Made by a program: the position numbers and the translations under genes. Shown piece after piece: positions 15,001 to 30,000 of a DNA stretch of 64,000 bases. Below the pieces are notes generated by a model that worked only from the letters and a program-made list of their open reading frames with translations, searched no databases and was not told the origin of the DNA. Every line of letters begins with the position of its first letter. Positions within the stretch are counted from its first letter, which is position 1. The DNA lies in assembly GCA_943735955.1 (NCBI GenBank), contig OX030955.1, forward strand, positions 12,799,383 to 12,863,382, in the 5' to 3' direction. The DNA comes from Piscicola geometra (lineage: Eukaryota > Annelida > Clitellata > Hirudinida > Piscicolidae).

Positions 15001-18000
15001 GACAACAGTGCCGACTATTGCATCAACAACAGTGCCGAGTACTGCATCAACAACAGTGCCGACAACTGCTTCAACAGCAGTGACGACTACTGCATCGACA
15101 ACAGTGCCGACTACTGCATCAACAACAGTGCCGACTATTGCATCAACTACAGTGCCAACTACTGCATCGACAACAGTGCCGACTACTGCATCGACAACAG
15201 TGCCGACTACTGCATCAACCACAGTGCCGACTACTGCATCAACAACAGTGCCGACTACTGCATTGACAACAATGCCAACTACTGCATCAACTACAGTGCC
15301 AATTACTACATCGACAACAGTGCCGACTACTGCATCAACAGCACTGACGACTACTGCATCGACAACAGTGCCGACTACTGCATCAACAACAGTGCCGACT
15401 ACGGCATCAACAACAGTGCCGACTACTGCATCAAAAACAGTGCCGACTACTGCATCGACAACAATGCCTACTACTGCATCAACTACAGTGCCAATTACTA
15501 CATCGACAACAGTGCCGACTACTGCATCGACAACAGTGCCGACTATTGCATCAACAACAGTGCCGAGTACTGCATCAACAACAGTGCCGACAACTGCTTC
15601 AACAGCAGTGACGACTACTGCATCGACAACAGTGCCGACTACTGCATCAACAACAGTGCCGACTACTGCATCAACAACAGTGCCGACCACTGCATTAACA
15701 ACAGTGCCGACTACTGCATCGACAACAGTGCCGACTACTGCATCGACAACAGTTCTGACTACTGCATCAACAACAGTGCCGACTACTGCATCAACAACAG
15801 TGCCGACTACTGCATCAACAACAGTGCCGACTACTGCATCAACAACAGTGCCGACCACTGCATTAACAACAGTGCCGACTACTGCATCGACAACAGTGCC
15901 GACTACTGCATCAACAACAGTGCCGACTACTGCATCGACAACAGTGCTGACTACTGCATCGACAACAGTGCCGACTACTGCATCAAAAACAGTGCCGACT
16001 CCTGCATCGACAACAGTGCTGACTACTGCATCAACAACAGTGCCGACTACTGCATCGACAACAGTGCCAACCACTGCATCGACAACATTGCTGACTAGTG
16101 CATCAACAGCAGTGACGACTACTGCATTGACAACAGTGCCGACTACTGCATCAACAACAGTGCCGACTATTGCATCAACTACAGTGCCAACTACTGCATC
16201 GACAACAGTGCTGACTACTGCATCGACAACAGTGCTGACTACTGCATCAACAACAGTGCCGAATATTGCATCAACAACAGTGCCGACTACTGCATCAAAA
16301 ACAGTGCCGACTACTGCATCGACAACAATGCCTACTACTGCATCAACTACAGTGCCAATTACTACATCGACAACAGTGCCGACTACTGCATCGACAACAG
16401 TGCCGACTATTGCATCAACAACAGTGCCGAGTACTGCATCAACAACAGTGCCGACAACTGCTTCAACAACAGTGCCGACTACGGCATCGACAACAGTGCC
16501 GACTACTGCATCAACAACAGTGCTGACTACTGCATCGACAACAGTGCTGACTACTGCATCGACAACAGTGCCGACTATTGCATCAACTACAGTGCCGACT
16601 TCTGCATCAACAACAGTGCCGACCACTGCATTAACAACAGTGCCGACTACTGCATCGACAACAGTGCCGACTACTGCATCAACAACAGTGCCGACTACTG
16701 CATCGACAACAGTGCTGACTACTGCATCGACAACAGTGCCGACTACTGCATCAAAAACAGTGCCGACTCCTGCATCGACAACAGTGCTGACTACTGCATC
16801 AACAACAGTGCCGACTACTGCATCGACAACAGTGCCAACCACTGCATCGACAACATTGCTGACTAGTGCATCAACAGCAGTGACGACTACTGCATTGACA
16901 ACAGTGCCGACTACTGCATCAACAACAGTGCCGACTATTGCATCAACTACAGTGCCAACTACTGCATCGACAACAGTGCTGACTACTGCATCGACAACAG
17001 TGCTGACTACTGCATCAACAACAGTGCCGAATATTGCATCAACAACAGTGCCGACTACTACATCAAAAACAGTGCCGACTACTGCATCGACAACAATGCC
17101 TACTACTGCATCAACTACAGTGCCAATTACTACATCGACAACAGTGCCGACTACTGCATCAACAACAGTGCCGACTCCTGCATCGACAACAGTGCTGACT
17201 ACTGCATCAACAACAGTGCCGACTATTGCATCAACTACAGTGCCAACTACTGCATCGACAACAGTGCCGACTACTGCATCGACAACAATTCTGACTACTG
17301 CATCAACAACAGTGCCGACTACTGCATCAACAACAGTGCCGACTACTGCATCAACAACAGTGCCGACTACTGCATCAACAACAGTGCCGACCACTGCATT
17401 AACAACAGTGCCGACTACTGCATCGACAACAGTGCCGACTACTGCATCAACAACAGTGCCGACTACTGCATCGACAACAGTGCTGACTACTGCATCGACA
17501 ACAGTGCCGACTACTGCATCAAAAACAGTGCCGACTCCTGCATCGACAACAGTGCTGACTACTGCATCAACAACAGTGCCGACTACTGCATCGACAACAG
17601 TGCCAACCACTGCATCGACAACATTGCTGACTAGTGCATCAACAGCAGTGACGACTACTGCATTGACAACAGTGCCGACTACTGCATCAACAACAGTGCC
17701 GACTATTGCATCAACTACAGTGCCAACTACTGCATCGACAACAGTGCTGACTACTGCATCGACAACAGTGCTGACTACTGCATCAACAACAGTGCCGAAT
17801 ATTGCATCAACAACAGTGCCGACTACTGCATCAAAAACAGTGCCGACTACTGCATCGACAACAATGCCTACTACTGCATCAACTACAGTGCCAATTACTA
17901 CATCGACAACAGTGCCGACTACTGCATCGACAACAGTGCCGACTATTGCATCAACAACAGTGCCGAGTACTGCATCAACAACAGTGCCGACAACTGCTTC

Positions 18001-21000
18001 AACAACAGTGCCGACTACGGCATCGACAACAGTGCCGACTACTGCATCAACAACAGTGCTGACTACTGCATCGACAACAGTGCTGACTACTGCATCGACA
18101 ACAGTGCCGACTATTGCATCAACTACAGTGCCGACTTCTGCATCGACAACAGTGCCGACTACTGCATCAACAACAGTGCCAACCACTGCATCGACAACAT
18201 TGCTGACTAGTGCATCAACAGCAGTGACGACTACTGCATTAACAACAGTGCCGACTATTGCATCAACTACAGTGCCAACTACTGCATCAACAACAGTGCC
18301 GACTACTGCATCAACAACAGTGCCGACTACTGCATCAACAACAGTGCCGACTACTGCATCAACAACAGTGCCGACCACTGCATTAACAACAGTGCCGACT
18401 ACTGCATCGACAACAGTGCCGACTACTGCATCAACAACAGTGCCGACTACTGCATCGACAACAGTGCTGACTACTGCATCGACAACAGTGCCGACTACTG
18501 CATCAACAACAGTGCCGACTCCTCCATCGACAACAGTGCTGACTACTGCATCAACAACAGTGCCGACTACTGCATCGACAACAGTGCCAACCACTGCATC
18601 GACAACATTGCTGACTAGTGCATCAACAGCAGTGACGACTACTGCATTGACAACAGTGCCGACTACTGCATCAACAACAGTGCCGACTATTGCATCAACT
18701 ACAGTGCCAACTACTGCATCGACAACAGTGCCGACTACTGCATCGACAACAGTGCTGACTACTGCATCAACAACAGTGCCGAATATTGCATCAACAACAG
18801 TGCCGACTACTGCCTCAAAACCAGTGCCGACTACTGCATCGACAACAATGCCTACTACTGCATCAACTACAGTGCCAATTACTACATCGACAACAGTGCC
18901 GACTACTGCATCGACAACAGTGCCGACTATTGCATCAACAACAGTGCCGAGTACTGCATCAACAACAGTGCCGACAACTGCTTCAACAGCAGTGACGACT
19001 ACTGCATCGACAACAGTGCCGACTACTGCATCAACAACAGTGCCGACTATTGCATCAACTACAGTGCCAACTACTGCATCGACAACAGTGCCGACTACTG
19101 CATCGACAACAGTGCTGACTACTGCATCAACAACAGTGCCGAATATTGCATCAACAACAGTGCCGACTACTGCATCAAAAACAGTGCCGACTACTGCATC
19201 GACAACAATGCCTACTACTGCATCAACTACAGTGCCAATTACTACATCGACAACAGTGCCGACTACTGCATCGACAACAGTGCCGACTATTGCATCAACA
19301 TCAGTGCTGAGTACTGCATCAACAACAGTGCCGACAACTGCTTCAACAGCAGTGACGACTACTGCATCGACAACAGTGCCGACTACTGCATCAACAACAG
19401 TGCCGACTATTGCATCAACTACAGTGCCAACTACTGCATCGACAACAGTGCCGACTACTGCATCGACAACAGTGCTGACTACTGCATCAACAACAGTACC
19501 GACTACTGCATCAACAACAGTGCCGACTACTGCATCGACAACAGTGCCAACCACTGCATCGACAACATTGCTGACTAGTGCATCAACAGCAGTGACGACT
19601 ACTGCATCGACAACAATGCCGACTACTGCATCAACAACAGTGCTGACTACTGCATCAACAACAGTGCCGAATACTGCATCAACAACAGTGCCGACTACTG
19701 CATCGACAACAGTGCCGACTACTGCATCAACAACATTGCCGACTATTGCATCAACTACAGTGCCAACTACTGCATCGACAACAATGCCTACTACTGCATT
19801 AACTACAGTGCCAATTACTACATCGACAACAGTGCCGACTACTGCATCGACAACAGTGCCGACTATTGCATCAACAACAGTGCCGAGTACTGCATCAACA
19901 ACAGTGCCGACAACTGCTTCAACAGCAGTGACGACTACTGCATCGACAACAATGCCGACTACTGCATCAACAACAGTGCTGACTACTGCATCAACAACAG
20001 TGCCGAATACTGCATCAACAACAGTGCCGACTACTGCATCAAAAACAGTGCCGACTACTGCATCGACAACAATGCCTACTACTGCATCAACTACAGTGCC
20101 AATTACTACATCGACAACAGTGCCGACTACTGCATCGACAACAGTGCCGACTATTGCATCAACAACAGTGCCGAGTACTGCATCAACAACAGTGCCGACA
20201 ACTGCTTCAACAGCAGTGACGACTACTGCATCGACAACAGTGCTGACTACTGCATCAACAACAGTGCCGACTATTGCATCAACTACCTTGCCAACTACTG
20301 CATCGACAACAGTGCCGACTACTGCATCGACAACAGTGCTGACTACTGCATCAACAACAGTACCGACTACAGCATCAACAACAATGCCGACTACTGCATC
20401 AACAACAGTGCCGACTACTGCATCAACAACAGTGCCGACTACTGCATCAACAACAGTGCCGACTACTGCATCGACAACAGTGCCGACTATTGCATCAACT
20501 ACATTGCCGACTACTGCATCAACAACAGTGCCGACTACTGCATCGACAACAGTGCCGACTATTGCATCAACTACAGTGCCAACTACTGCATCGACAACAG
20601 TGCCGACTACTGCATCAACTACAGTGCCAACTACTGCATCAACTACAGTGCCAACTACTGCATCGACAACAGTGCCGACTACTGCATCGACAACAGTTCT
20701 GACTACTGCATCAACAACAGTGCCGACTACTGCATCAACAACAATGCCGACTACTGCATCAACAACAGTGCCGACTACTGCATCAACAACAGTGCCGACC
20801 ACTGCATTAACAACAGTGCCGACTACTGCATCGACAACAGTGCCGACTACTGCATCAACAACAGTGCCGACTACTGCATCGACAACAGTGCTGACTACTG
20901 CATCGACAACAGTGCCGACTACTGCATCAACAACAGTGCCGACTCCTGCATCGACAACAATGCCTACTACTGCATCAACTACAGTGCCAATTACTACATC

Positions 21001-24000
21001 GACAACAGTGCCGACTACTGCATCGACAACAGTGCCGACTATTGCATCAACAACAGTGCCGAGTACTGCATCAACAACAGTGCCGACAACTGCTTCAACA
21101 GCAGTGACGACTACTGCATCGACAACAATGCCGACTACTGCAGCAACAACAGTGCTGACTACTGCATCAACAACAGTGCCGAATACTGCATCAACAACAG
21201 TGCCGACTACTGCATCAAAAACAGTGCCGACTACTGCATCGACAACAATGCCTACTACTGCATCAACTACAGTGCCAATTACTACATCGACAACAGTGCC
21301 GACTACTGCATCGACAACAGTGCCGACTATTGCATCAACAACAGTGCCGAGTACTGCATCAACAACAGTGCCGACAACTGCTTCAACAGCAGTGACGACT
21401 ACTGCATCGACAACAGTGCTGACTACTGCATCAACAACAGTGCCGACTATTGCATCAACTACCTTGCCAACTACTGCATCGACAACAGTGCCGACTACTG
21501 CATCGACAACAGTGCTGACTACTGCATCAACAACAGTACCGACTACAGCATCAACAACAATGCCGACTACTGCATCAACAACAGTGCCGACTACTGCATC
21601 AACAACAGTGCCGACTACTGCATCAACAACAGTGCCGACTACTGCATCGACAACAGTGCCGACTATTGCATCAACAACAGTGCCGACTACTGCATCGACA
21701 ACAGTGCCGACTATTGCATCAACTACAGTGCCAACTACTGCATCGACAACAGTGCCGACTACTGCATCAACTACAGTGCCAACTACTGCATCAACTACAG
21801 TGCCAACTACTGCATCGACAACAGTGCCGACTACTGCATCGACAACAGTTCTGACTACTGCATCAACAACAGTGCCGACTACTGCATCAACAACAGTGCC
21901 GACTACTGCATCAACAACAGTGCCGACTACTGCATCAACAACAGTGCCGACCACTGCATTAACAACAGTGCCGACTACTGCATCGACAACAGTGCCGACT
22001 ACTGCATCAACAACAGTGCCGACTACTGCATCGACAACAGTGCTGACTACTGCATCGACAACAGTGCCGACTACTGCATCAACAACAGTGCCGACTCCTG
22101 CATCGACAACAGTGCTGACTACTGCATCAACAACAGTGCCGACTACTGCATCGACAACAGTGCCAACCACTGCATCGACAACATTGCTGACTAGTGCATC
22201 AACAGCAGTGACGACTACTGCATTGACAACAGTGCCGACTACTGCATCAACAACAGTGCCGACTATTGCATCAACTACAGTGCCAACTACTGCATCGACA
22301 ACAGTGCCGACTACTGCATCGACAACAGTGCTGACTACTGCATCAACAACAGTGCCGAATATTGCATCAACAACAGTGCCGACTACTGCATCAAAAACAG
22401 TGCCGACTACTGCATCGACAACAATGCCTACTACTGCATCAACTACAGTGCCAATTACTACATCGACAACAGTGCCGACTACTGCATCGACAACAGTGCC
22501 GACTATTGCATCAACAACAGTGCCGAGTACTGCATCAACAACAGTGCCGACAACTGCTTCAACAGCAGTGACGACTACTGCATCGACAACAGTGCCGACT
22601 ACTGCATCAACAACAGTGCCGACTATTGCATCAACTACAGTGCCAACTACTGCATCGACAACAGTGCCGACTACTGCATCGACAACAGTGCTGACTACTG
22701 CATCAACAACAGTACCGACTACTGCATCAACAACAGTGCCGACTACTGCATCGACAACAGTGCCAACCACTGCATCGACAACATTGCTGACTAGTGCATC
22801 AACAGCAGTGACGACTACTGCATCGACAACAATGCCGACTACTGCATCAACAACAGTGCTGACTACTGCATCAAGAACAGTGCCGAATACTGCATCAACA
22901 ACAGTGCCGACTACTGCATCGACAACAGTGCCGACTACTGCATCAACAACAGTGCCGACTATTGCATCAACTACAGTGCCAACTACTGCATCGACAACAA
23001 TGCCTACTACTGCATCAACTACAGTGCCAATTACTACATCGACAACAGTGCCGACTACTGCATCGACAACAGTGCCGACTATTGCATCAACAACAGTGCC
23101 GAGTACTGCATCAACAACAGTGCCGACAACTGCTTCAACAGCAGTGACGACTACTGCATCGACAACAATGCCGACTACTGCATCAACAACAGTGCTGACT
23201 ACTGCATCAACAACAGTGCCGAATACTGCATCAACAACAGTGCCGACTACTGCATCAAAAACAGTGCCGACTACTGCATCGACAACAATGCCTACTACTG
23301 CATCAACTACAGTGCCAATTACTACATCGACAACAGTGCCGACTACTGCATCGACAACAGTGCCGACTACTGCATCAACAACAGTGCCGACTATTGCATC
23401 AACTACAGTGCCAACTACTGCATCGACAACAGTGCCGACTACTGCATCGACAACAGTGCTGACTACTGCATCAACAACAGTACCGACTACAGCATCAACA
23501 ACAATGCCGACTACTGCATCAACAACAGTGCCGACTACTGCATCAACAACAGTGCCGACTACTGCATCAACAACAGTGCCGACTACTGCATCGACAACAG
23601 TGCCGACTATTGCATCAACTACATTGCCGACTACTGCATCAACAACAGTGCCGACTACTGCATCGACAACAGTGCCGACTATTGCATCAACTACAGTGCC
23701 AACTACTGCATCGACAACAGTGCCGACTACTGCATCAACAGCAGTGACGACTACTGCATCAACAACAGTGCCGACTACTGCATCAACAACAGTGCCGACT
23801 ACTGCATCAACAACAGTGCCGACTACTGCATCGACAACAGTGCCGACTATTGCATCAACTACAGTGCCGACTACTGCATCAACAACAGTGCCGACTACTG
23901 CATCGACAACAGTGCCGACTATTGCATCAACTACAGTGCCGACTACTGCATCGACAACAGTGCCGACTACTGCATCAACAGCAGTGACGACTACTGCATC

Positions 24001-27000
24001 GACAACAGAGCCGACTACTGCACCAACAGCAGTGACGACTACTGCATCGACAACAGTGCCGACTACTGCATCAACAACAGTGCCGACTACGGCATCGACA
24101 ACAGTGCCGACCACTGCATTAACAACAGTGCCGACTACTGCATCGACAACAGTGCTGACTACTGCATCAACAACAGTGCCGACTACTGCATCGACAACAG
24201 TGCCAACCACTGCATCGACAACATTGCCGACTAGTGCATCAACAGCAGTGACGACTACAGCATCAAAAACAGTGCCGACTACTGCATCAACAACAGTGCC
24301 GACTATTGCATCAACTACAGTGCCAACTACTGCATCGACAACAGTGCCGACTACTGCATCGACAACAGTGCTGACTACTGCATCAACAACAGTGCCGACT
24401 ACTGCATCAACAACAGTGCCGACTACTGCATCAACAACAGTGCCGACTACTGCATCAACAACAGTGCCGACTACTGCATCAACAACAGTGCCGACTACTG
24501 CATCGACAACAGTGCCGACTATTGCATCAACTACAGTGCCGACTACTGCATCAACAACAGTGCCGACTACTGCATCGACAACAGTGCCGACTATTGCATC
24601 AACTACAGTGCCGACTACTGCATTAACTACAGTGCCGACTACTGCATCAACAACAGTGCCGACTACTGCATCGACAACAATGCCAACTACTGCATCAACT
24701 ACAGTGCCAATTACTACATCGACAACAGTGCCGACTACTGCATCGACAACAGTGCCGACTACTGCATCAACTACAGTGCCGACTACTGCATCAACAACAG
24801 TGCCGACTACTGCATCGACAACAATGCCAACTACTGCATCAACTACAGTGCCAATTACTACATCGACAACAGTGCCGACTACTGCATCAACAACAGTGCC
24901 GACTACGGCATCGACAACAGTGCCGACCACTGCATTAACAACAGTGCCGACTACTGCATCGACAACAGTGCCGACTACTGCATCAACAACAGTGCCGACT
25001 ACTGCATCGACAACAGTTCTGACTACTGCATCTACAACAGTGCCGACTATTGCATCAACTACAGTGCCGACTTCTGCATCGACAACAGTGCCGACTACTG
25101 CATCAACAACAGTGCCGACTCCTGCATCGACAACAGTGCTGACTACTGCATCAACAACAGTGCCGACTATTGCATCAACTACAGTGCCAACTACTGCATC
25201 GACAACAGTGCCGACTACTGCATCGACAACAGTGCTGACTACTGCATCAACAACAGTACCGACTACAGCATCAACAACAATGCCGACTACTGCATCAACA
25301 ACAGTTCCGACTACTGCATCAACAACAGTGCCGACTACTGCATCAACAACAGTGCCGACTACTGCATCGACAACAGTGCCGACTATTGCATCAACTACAT
25401 TGCCGACTACTGCATCAACAACAGTGCCGACTACGGCATTGACAACAGTGCCGACCACTGCATTAACAACAGTGCCGACTACTGCATCGACAACAGTGCC
25501 GACTACTGCATCAACAACAGTGCCGACTACTGCATCGACAACAGTTCTGACTACTGCATCAACAACAGTGCCGACTATTGCATCAACTACAGTGCCAACT
25601 ACTGCATCGACAACAGTGCCGACTACTGCATCGACAACAGTGCTGACTACTGCATCAACAACAGTACCGACTACAGCATCAACAACAATGCCGACTATTG
25701 CATCAACAACAGTGCCGACTACTGCATCAACAACAGTGCCGACTACTGCATCAACAACAGTGCCGACTACTGCATCGACAACAGTGCCGACTATTGCATC
25801 AACTACATTGCCGACTACTGCATCAACAACAGTGCCGACTACTGCATCGACAACAGTGCCGACTATTGCATCAACTACAGTGCCAACTACTGCATCGACA
25901 ACAGTGCCGACTACTGCATCAACAGCAGTGACGACTACTGCATCAACAACAGTGCCGACTACTGCATCAACAACAGTGCCGACTACTGCATCAACAACAG
26001 TGCCGACTACTGCATCGACAACAGTGCCGACTATTGCATCAACTACAGTGCCGACTACTGCATCAACAACAGTGCCGACTACTGCATCGACAACAGTGCC
26101 GACTATTGCATCAACTACAGTGCCGACTACTGCATCGACAACAGTGCCGACTACTGCATCAACAGCAGTGACGACTACTGCATCGACAACAGAGCCGACT
26201 ACTGCACCAACAGCAGTGACGACTACTGCATCAACAACAGTGCCGACTACTGCATCGACAACAGTTCTGACTACTGCATCAACAACAGTGCCGACTATTG
26301 CATCAACTACAGTGCCAACTACTGCATCGACAACAGTGCCGACTACTGCATCGACAACAGTGCTGACTACTGCATCAACAACAGTACCGACTACAGCATC
26401 AACAACAATGCCGACTACTGCATCAACAACAGTGCCGACTACTGCATCAACAACAGTGCCGACTACTGCATCAACAACAGTGCCGACTACTGCATCGACA
26501 ACAGTGCCGACTATTGCATCAACTACATTGCCGACTACTGCATCAACAACAGTGCCGACTACTGCATCGACAACAGTGCCGACTATTGCATCAACTACAG
26601 TGCCAACTACTGCATCGACAACAGTGCCGACTACGGCATTGACAACAGTGCCGACCACTGCATTAACAACAGTGCCGACTACTGCATCGACAACAGTGCC
26701 GACTACTGCATCAACAACAGTGCCGACTACTGCATCGACAACAGTTCTGACTACTGCATCAACAACAGTGCCGACTATTGCATCAACTACAGTGCCAACT
26801 ACTGCATCGACAACAGTGCCGACTACTGCATCGACAACAGTGCTGACTACTGCATCAACAACAGTACCGACTACAGCATCAACAACAATGCCGACTACTG
26901 CATCAACAACAGTGCCGACTACTGCATCAACAACAGTGCCGACTACTGCATCAACAACAGTGCCGACTACTGCATCGACAACAGTGCCGACTATTGCATC

Positions 27001-30000
27001 AACTACATTGCCGACTACTGCATCAACAACAGTGCCGACTACTGCATCGACAACAGTGCCGACTATTGCATCAACTACAGTGCCAACTACTGCATCGACA
27101 ACAGTGCCGACTACTGCATCAACAGCAGTGACGACTACTGCATCAACAACAGTGCCGACTACTGCATCAACAACAGTGCCGACTACTGCATCAACAACAG
27201 TGCCGACTACTGCATCGACAACAGTGCCGACTATTGCATCAACTACAGTGCCGACTACTGCATCAACAACAGTGCCGACTACTGCATCGACAACAGTGCC
27301 GACTATTGCATCAACTACAGTGCCGACTACTGCATCGACAACAGTGCCGACTACTGCATCAACAGCAGTGACGACTACTGCATCGACAACAGAGCCGACT
27401 ACTGCACCAACAGCAGTGACGACTACTGCATCGACAACAGTGCCGACTACTGCATCAACAACAGTGCCGACTACGGCATCGACAACAGTGCCGACCACTG
27501 CATTAACAACAGTGCCGACTACTGCATCGACAACAGTGCCGACTACTGCATCAACAACAGTGCCGACTACTGCATCGACAACAGTGCCAACCACTGCATC
27601 GACAACATTGCCGACTAGTGCATCAACAGCAGTGACGACTACTGCATCAAAAACTGTGCCGACTACTGCATCAACAACAGTGCCGACTATTGCATCAACT
27701 ACAGTGCCAACTACTGCATCGACAACAGTGCCGACTACTGCATCGACAACAGTGCTGACTACTGCATCAACAACAGTGCCGACTACTGCATCAACAACAG
27801 TGCCGACTACTGCATCAACAACAGTGCTGACTACTGCATCAACAACAGTGCCGACTACTGCATCAACAACAGTGCCGACTACTGCATCGACAACAGTGCC
27901 GACTATTGCATCAACTACAGTGCCGACTACTGCATCAACAACAGTGCCGACTACTGCATCGACAACAGTGCCGACTATTGCATCAACTACAGTGCCGACT
28001 ACTGCATTAACTACAGTGCCGACTACTGCATCAACAACAGTGCCGACTACTGCATCGACAACAATGCCAACTACTGCATCAACTACAGTGCCAATTACTA
28101 CATCGAAAACAGTGCCGACTACTGCATCGACAACAGTGCCGACTACTGCATCAACTACAGTGCCAATTACTACATCGACAACAGTGCCGACTACTGCATC
28201 AACAGCACTGACGACTACTGCATCGACAACAGTGCCGACTACTGCATCAACAACAGTGCCGACTACGGCATCGACAACAGTGCCAACCACTGCATTAACA
28301 ACAGTGCCGACTACTGCATCGACAACAGTGCCGACTACTGCATCAACAACAGTGCCGACTACTGCATCGACAACAGTTCTGACTACTGCATCTACAACAG
28401 TGCCGACTATTGCATCAACTACAGTGCCGACTTCTGCATCGACAACAGTGCCGACTACTGCATCAACAACAGTGCCGACTCCTGCATCGACAACAGTGCT
28501 GACTACTGCATCAACAACAGTGCCGACTACTGCATCGACAACAGTGACGACCACTGCATCGACAACAGTGCCGACTATTGCATCAACTACAGTGCCGACT
28601 ACTGCATCAACAACAGTGCCGACTACTGCATCGACAACAGTGCCGACTATTGCATCAACTACAGTGCCGACTACTGCATCAACTACAGTGCCGACTACTG
28701 CATCGACAACAATGCCAACTACTGCATCAACTACAGTGCCAATTACTACATCGACAACAGTACCGACTACTGCATCGACAACAGTGCCGACTACTGCATC
28801 AACAACAGTGCCGACTACTGCATCACCAACAGTGCCGACAACTGCATCGACAACAGTGCCGACAACTGCATCGACAACAGTGCTGAATACTGCATCACCA
28901 ACAGTGCCGACAACTGCATCGACAACAGTGCCGACTACTGCATCAACAACAGTGCCGACTACGGCATCGACAACAGTGCCGACCACTGCATTAACAACAG
29001 TGCCGACTAGTGCATCAACAGCAGTGACGACTACTGCATCAACAACAGTGCCGACTATTGCATCAACTACAGTGCCAACTACTGCATCGACAACAGTGCC
29101 GACTACTGCATCGACAACAGTGCTGACTACTGCATCAACAACAGTGCCGACTACTGCATCAACAACAGTGCCGACTACTGCATCAACAACAGTGCCGACT
29201 ACTGCATCAACAACAGTGCCGACTACTGCATCAACAACAGTGCCGACTACTGCATCGACAACAGTGCCGACTATTGCATCAACTACAGTGCCGACTACTG
29301 CATCGACAACAGTTCTGACTACTGCATCTACAACAGTGCCGACTATTGCATCAACTACAGTGCCGACTTCTGCATCGACAACAGTGCCGACTACTGCATC
29401 AACAACAGTGCCGACTCCTGCATCGACAACAGTGCTGACTACTGCATCAACAACAGTGCCGACTACTGCATCGACAACAGTGACGACCACTGCATCGACA
29501 ACAGTGCCGACTATTGCATCAACTACAGTGCCGACTACTGCATCAACAACAGTGCCGACTACTGCATCGACAACAGTGCCGACTATTGCATCAACTACAG
29601 TGCCGACTACTGCATCAACTACAGTGCCGACTACTGCATCGACAACAATGCCAACTACTGCATCAACTACAGTGCCAATTACTACATCGACAACAGTACC
29701 GACTACTGCATCGACAACAGTGCCGACTACTGCATCAACAACAGTGCCGACTACTGCATCACCAACAGTGCCGACAACTGCATCGACAACAGTGCCGACA
29801 ACTGCATCGACAACAGTGCTGAATACTGCATCACCAACAGTGCCGACAACTGCATCGACAACAGTGCCGACTACTGCATCAACAACAGTGCCGACTACGG
29901 CATCGACAACAGTGCCGACCACTGCATTAACAACAGTGCCGACTAGTGCATCAACAGCAGTGACGACTACTGCATCAACAACAGTGCCGACTATTGCATC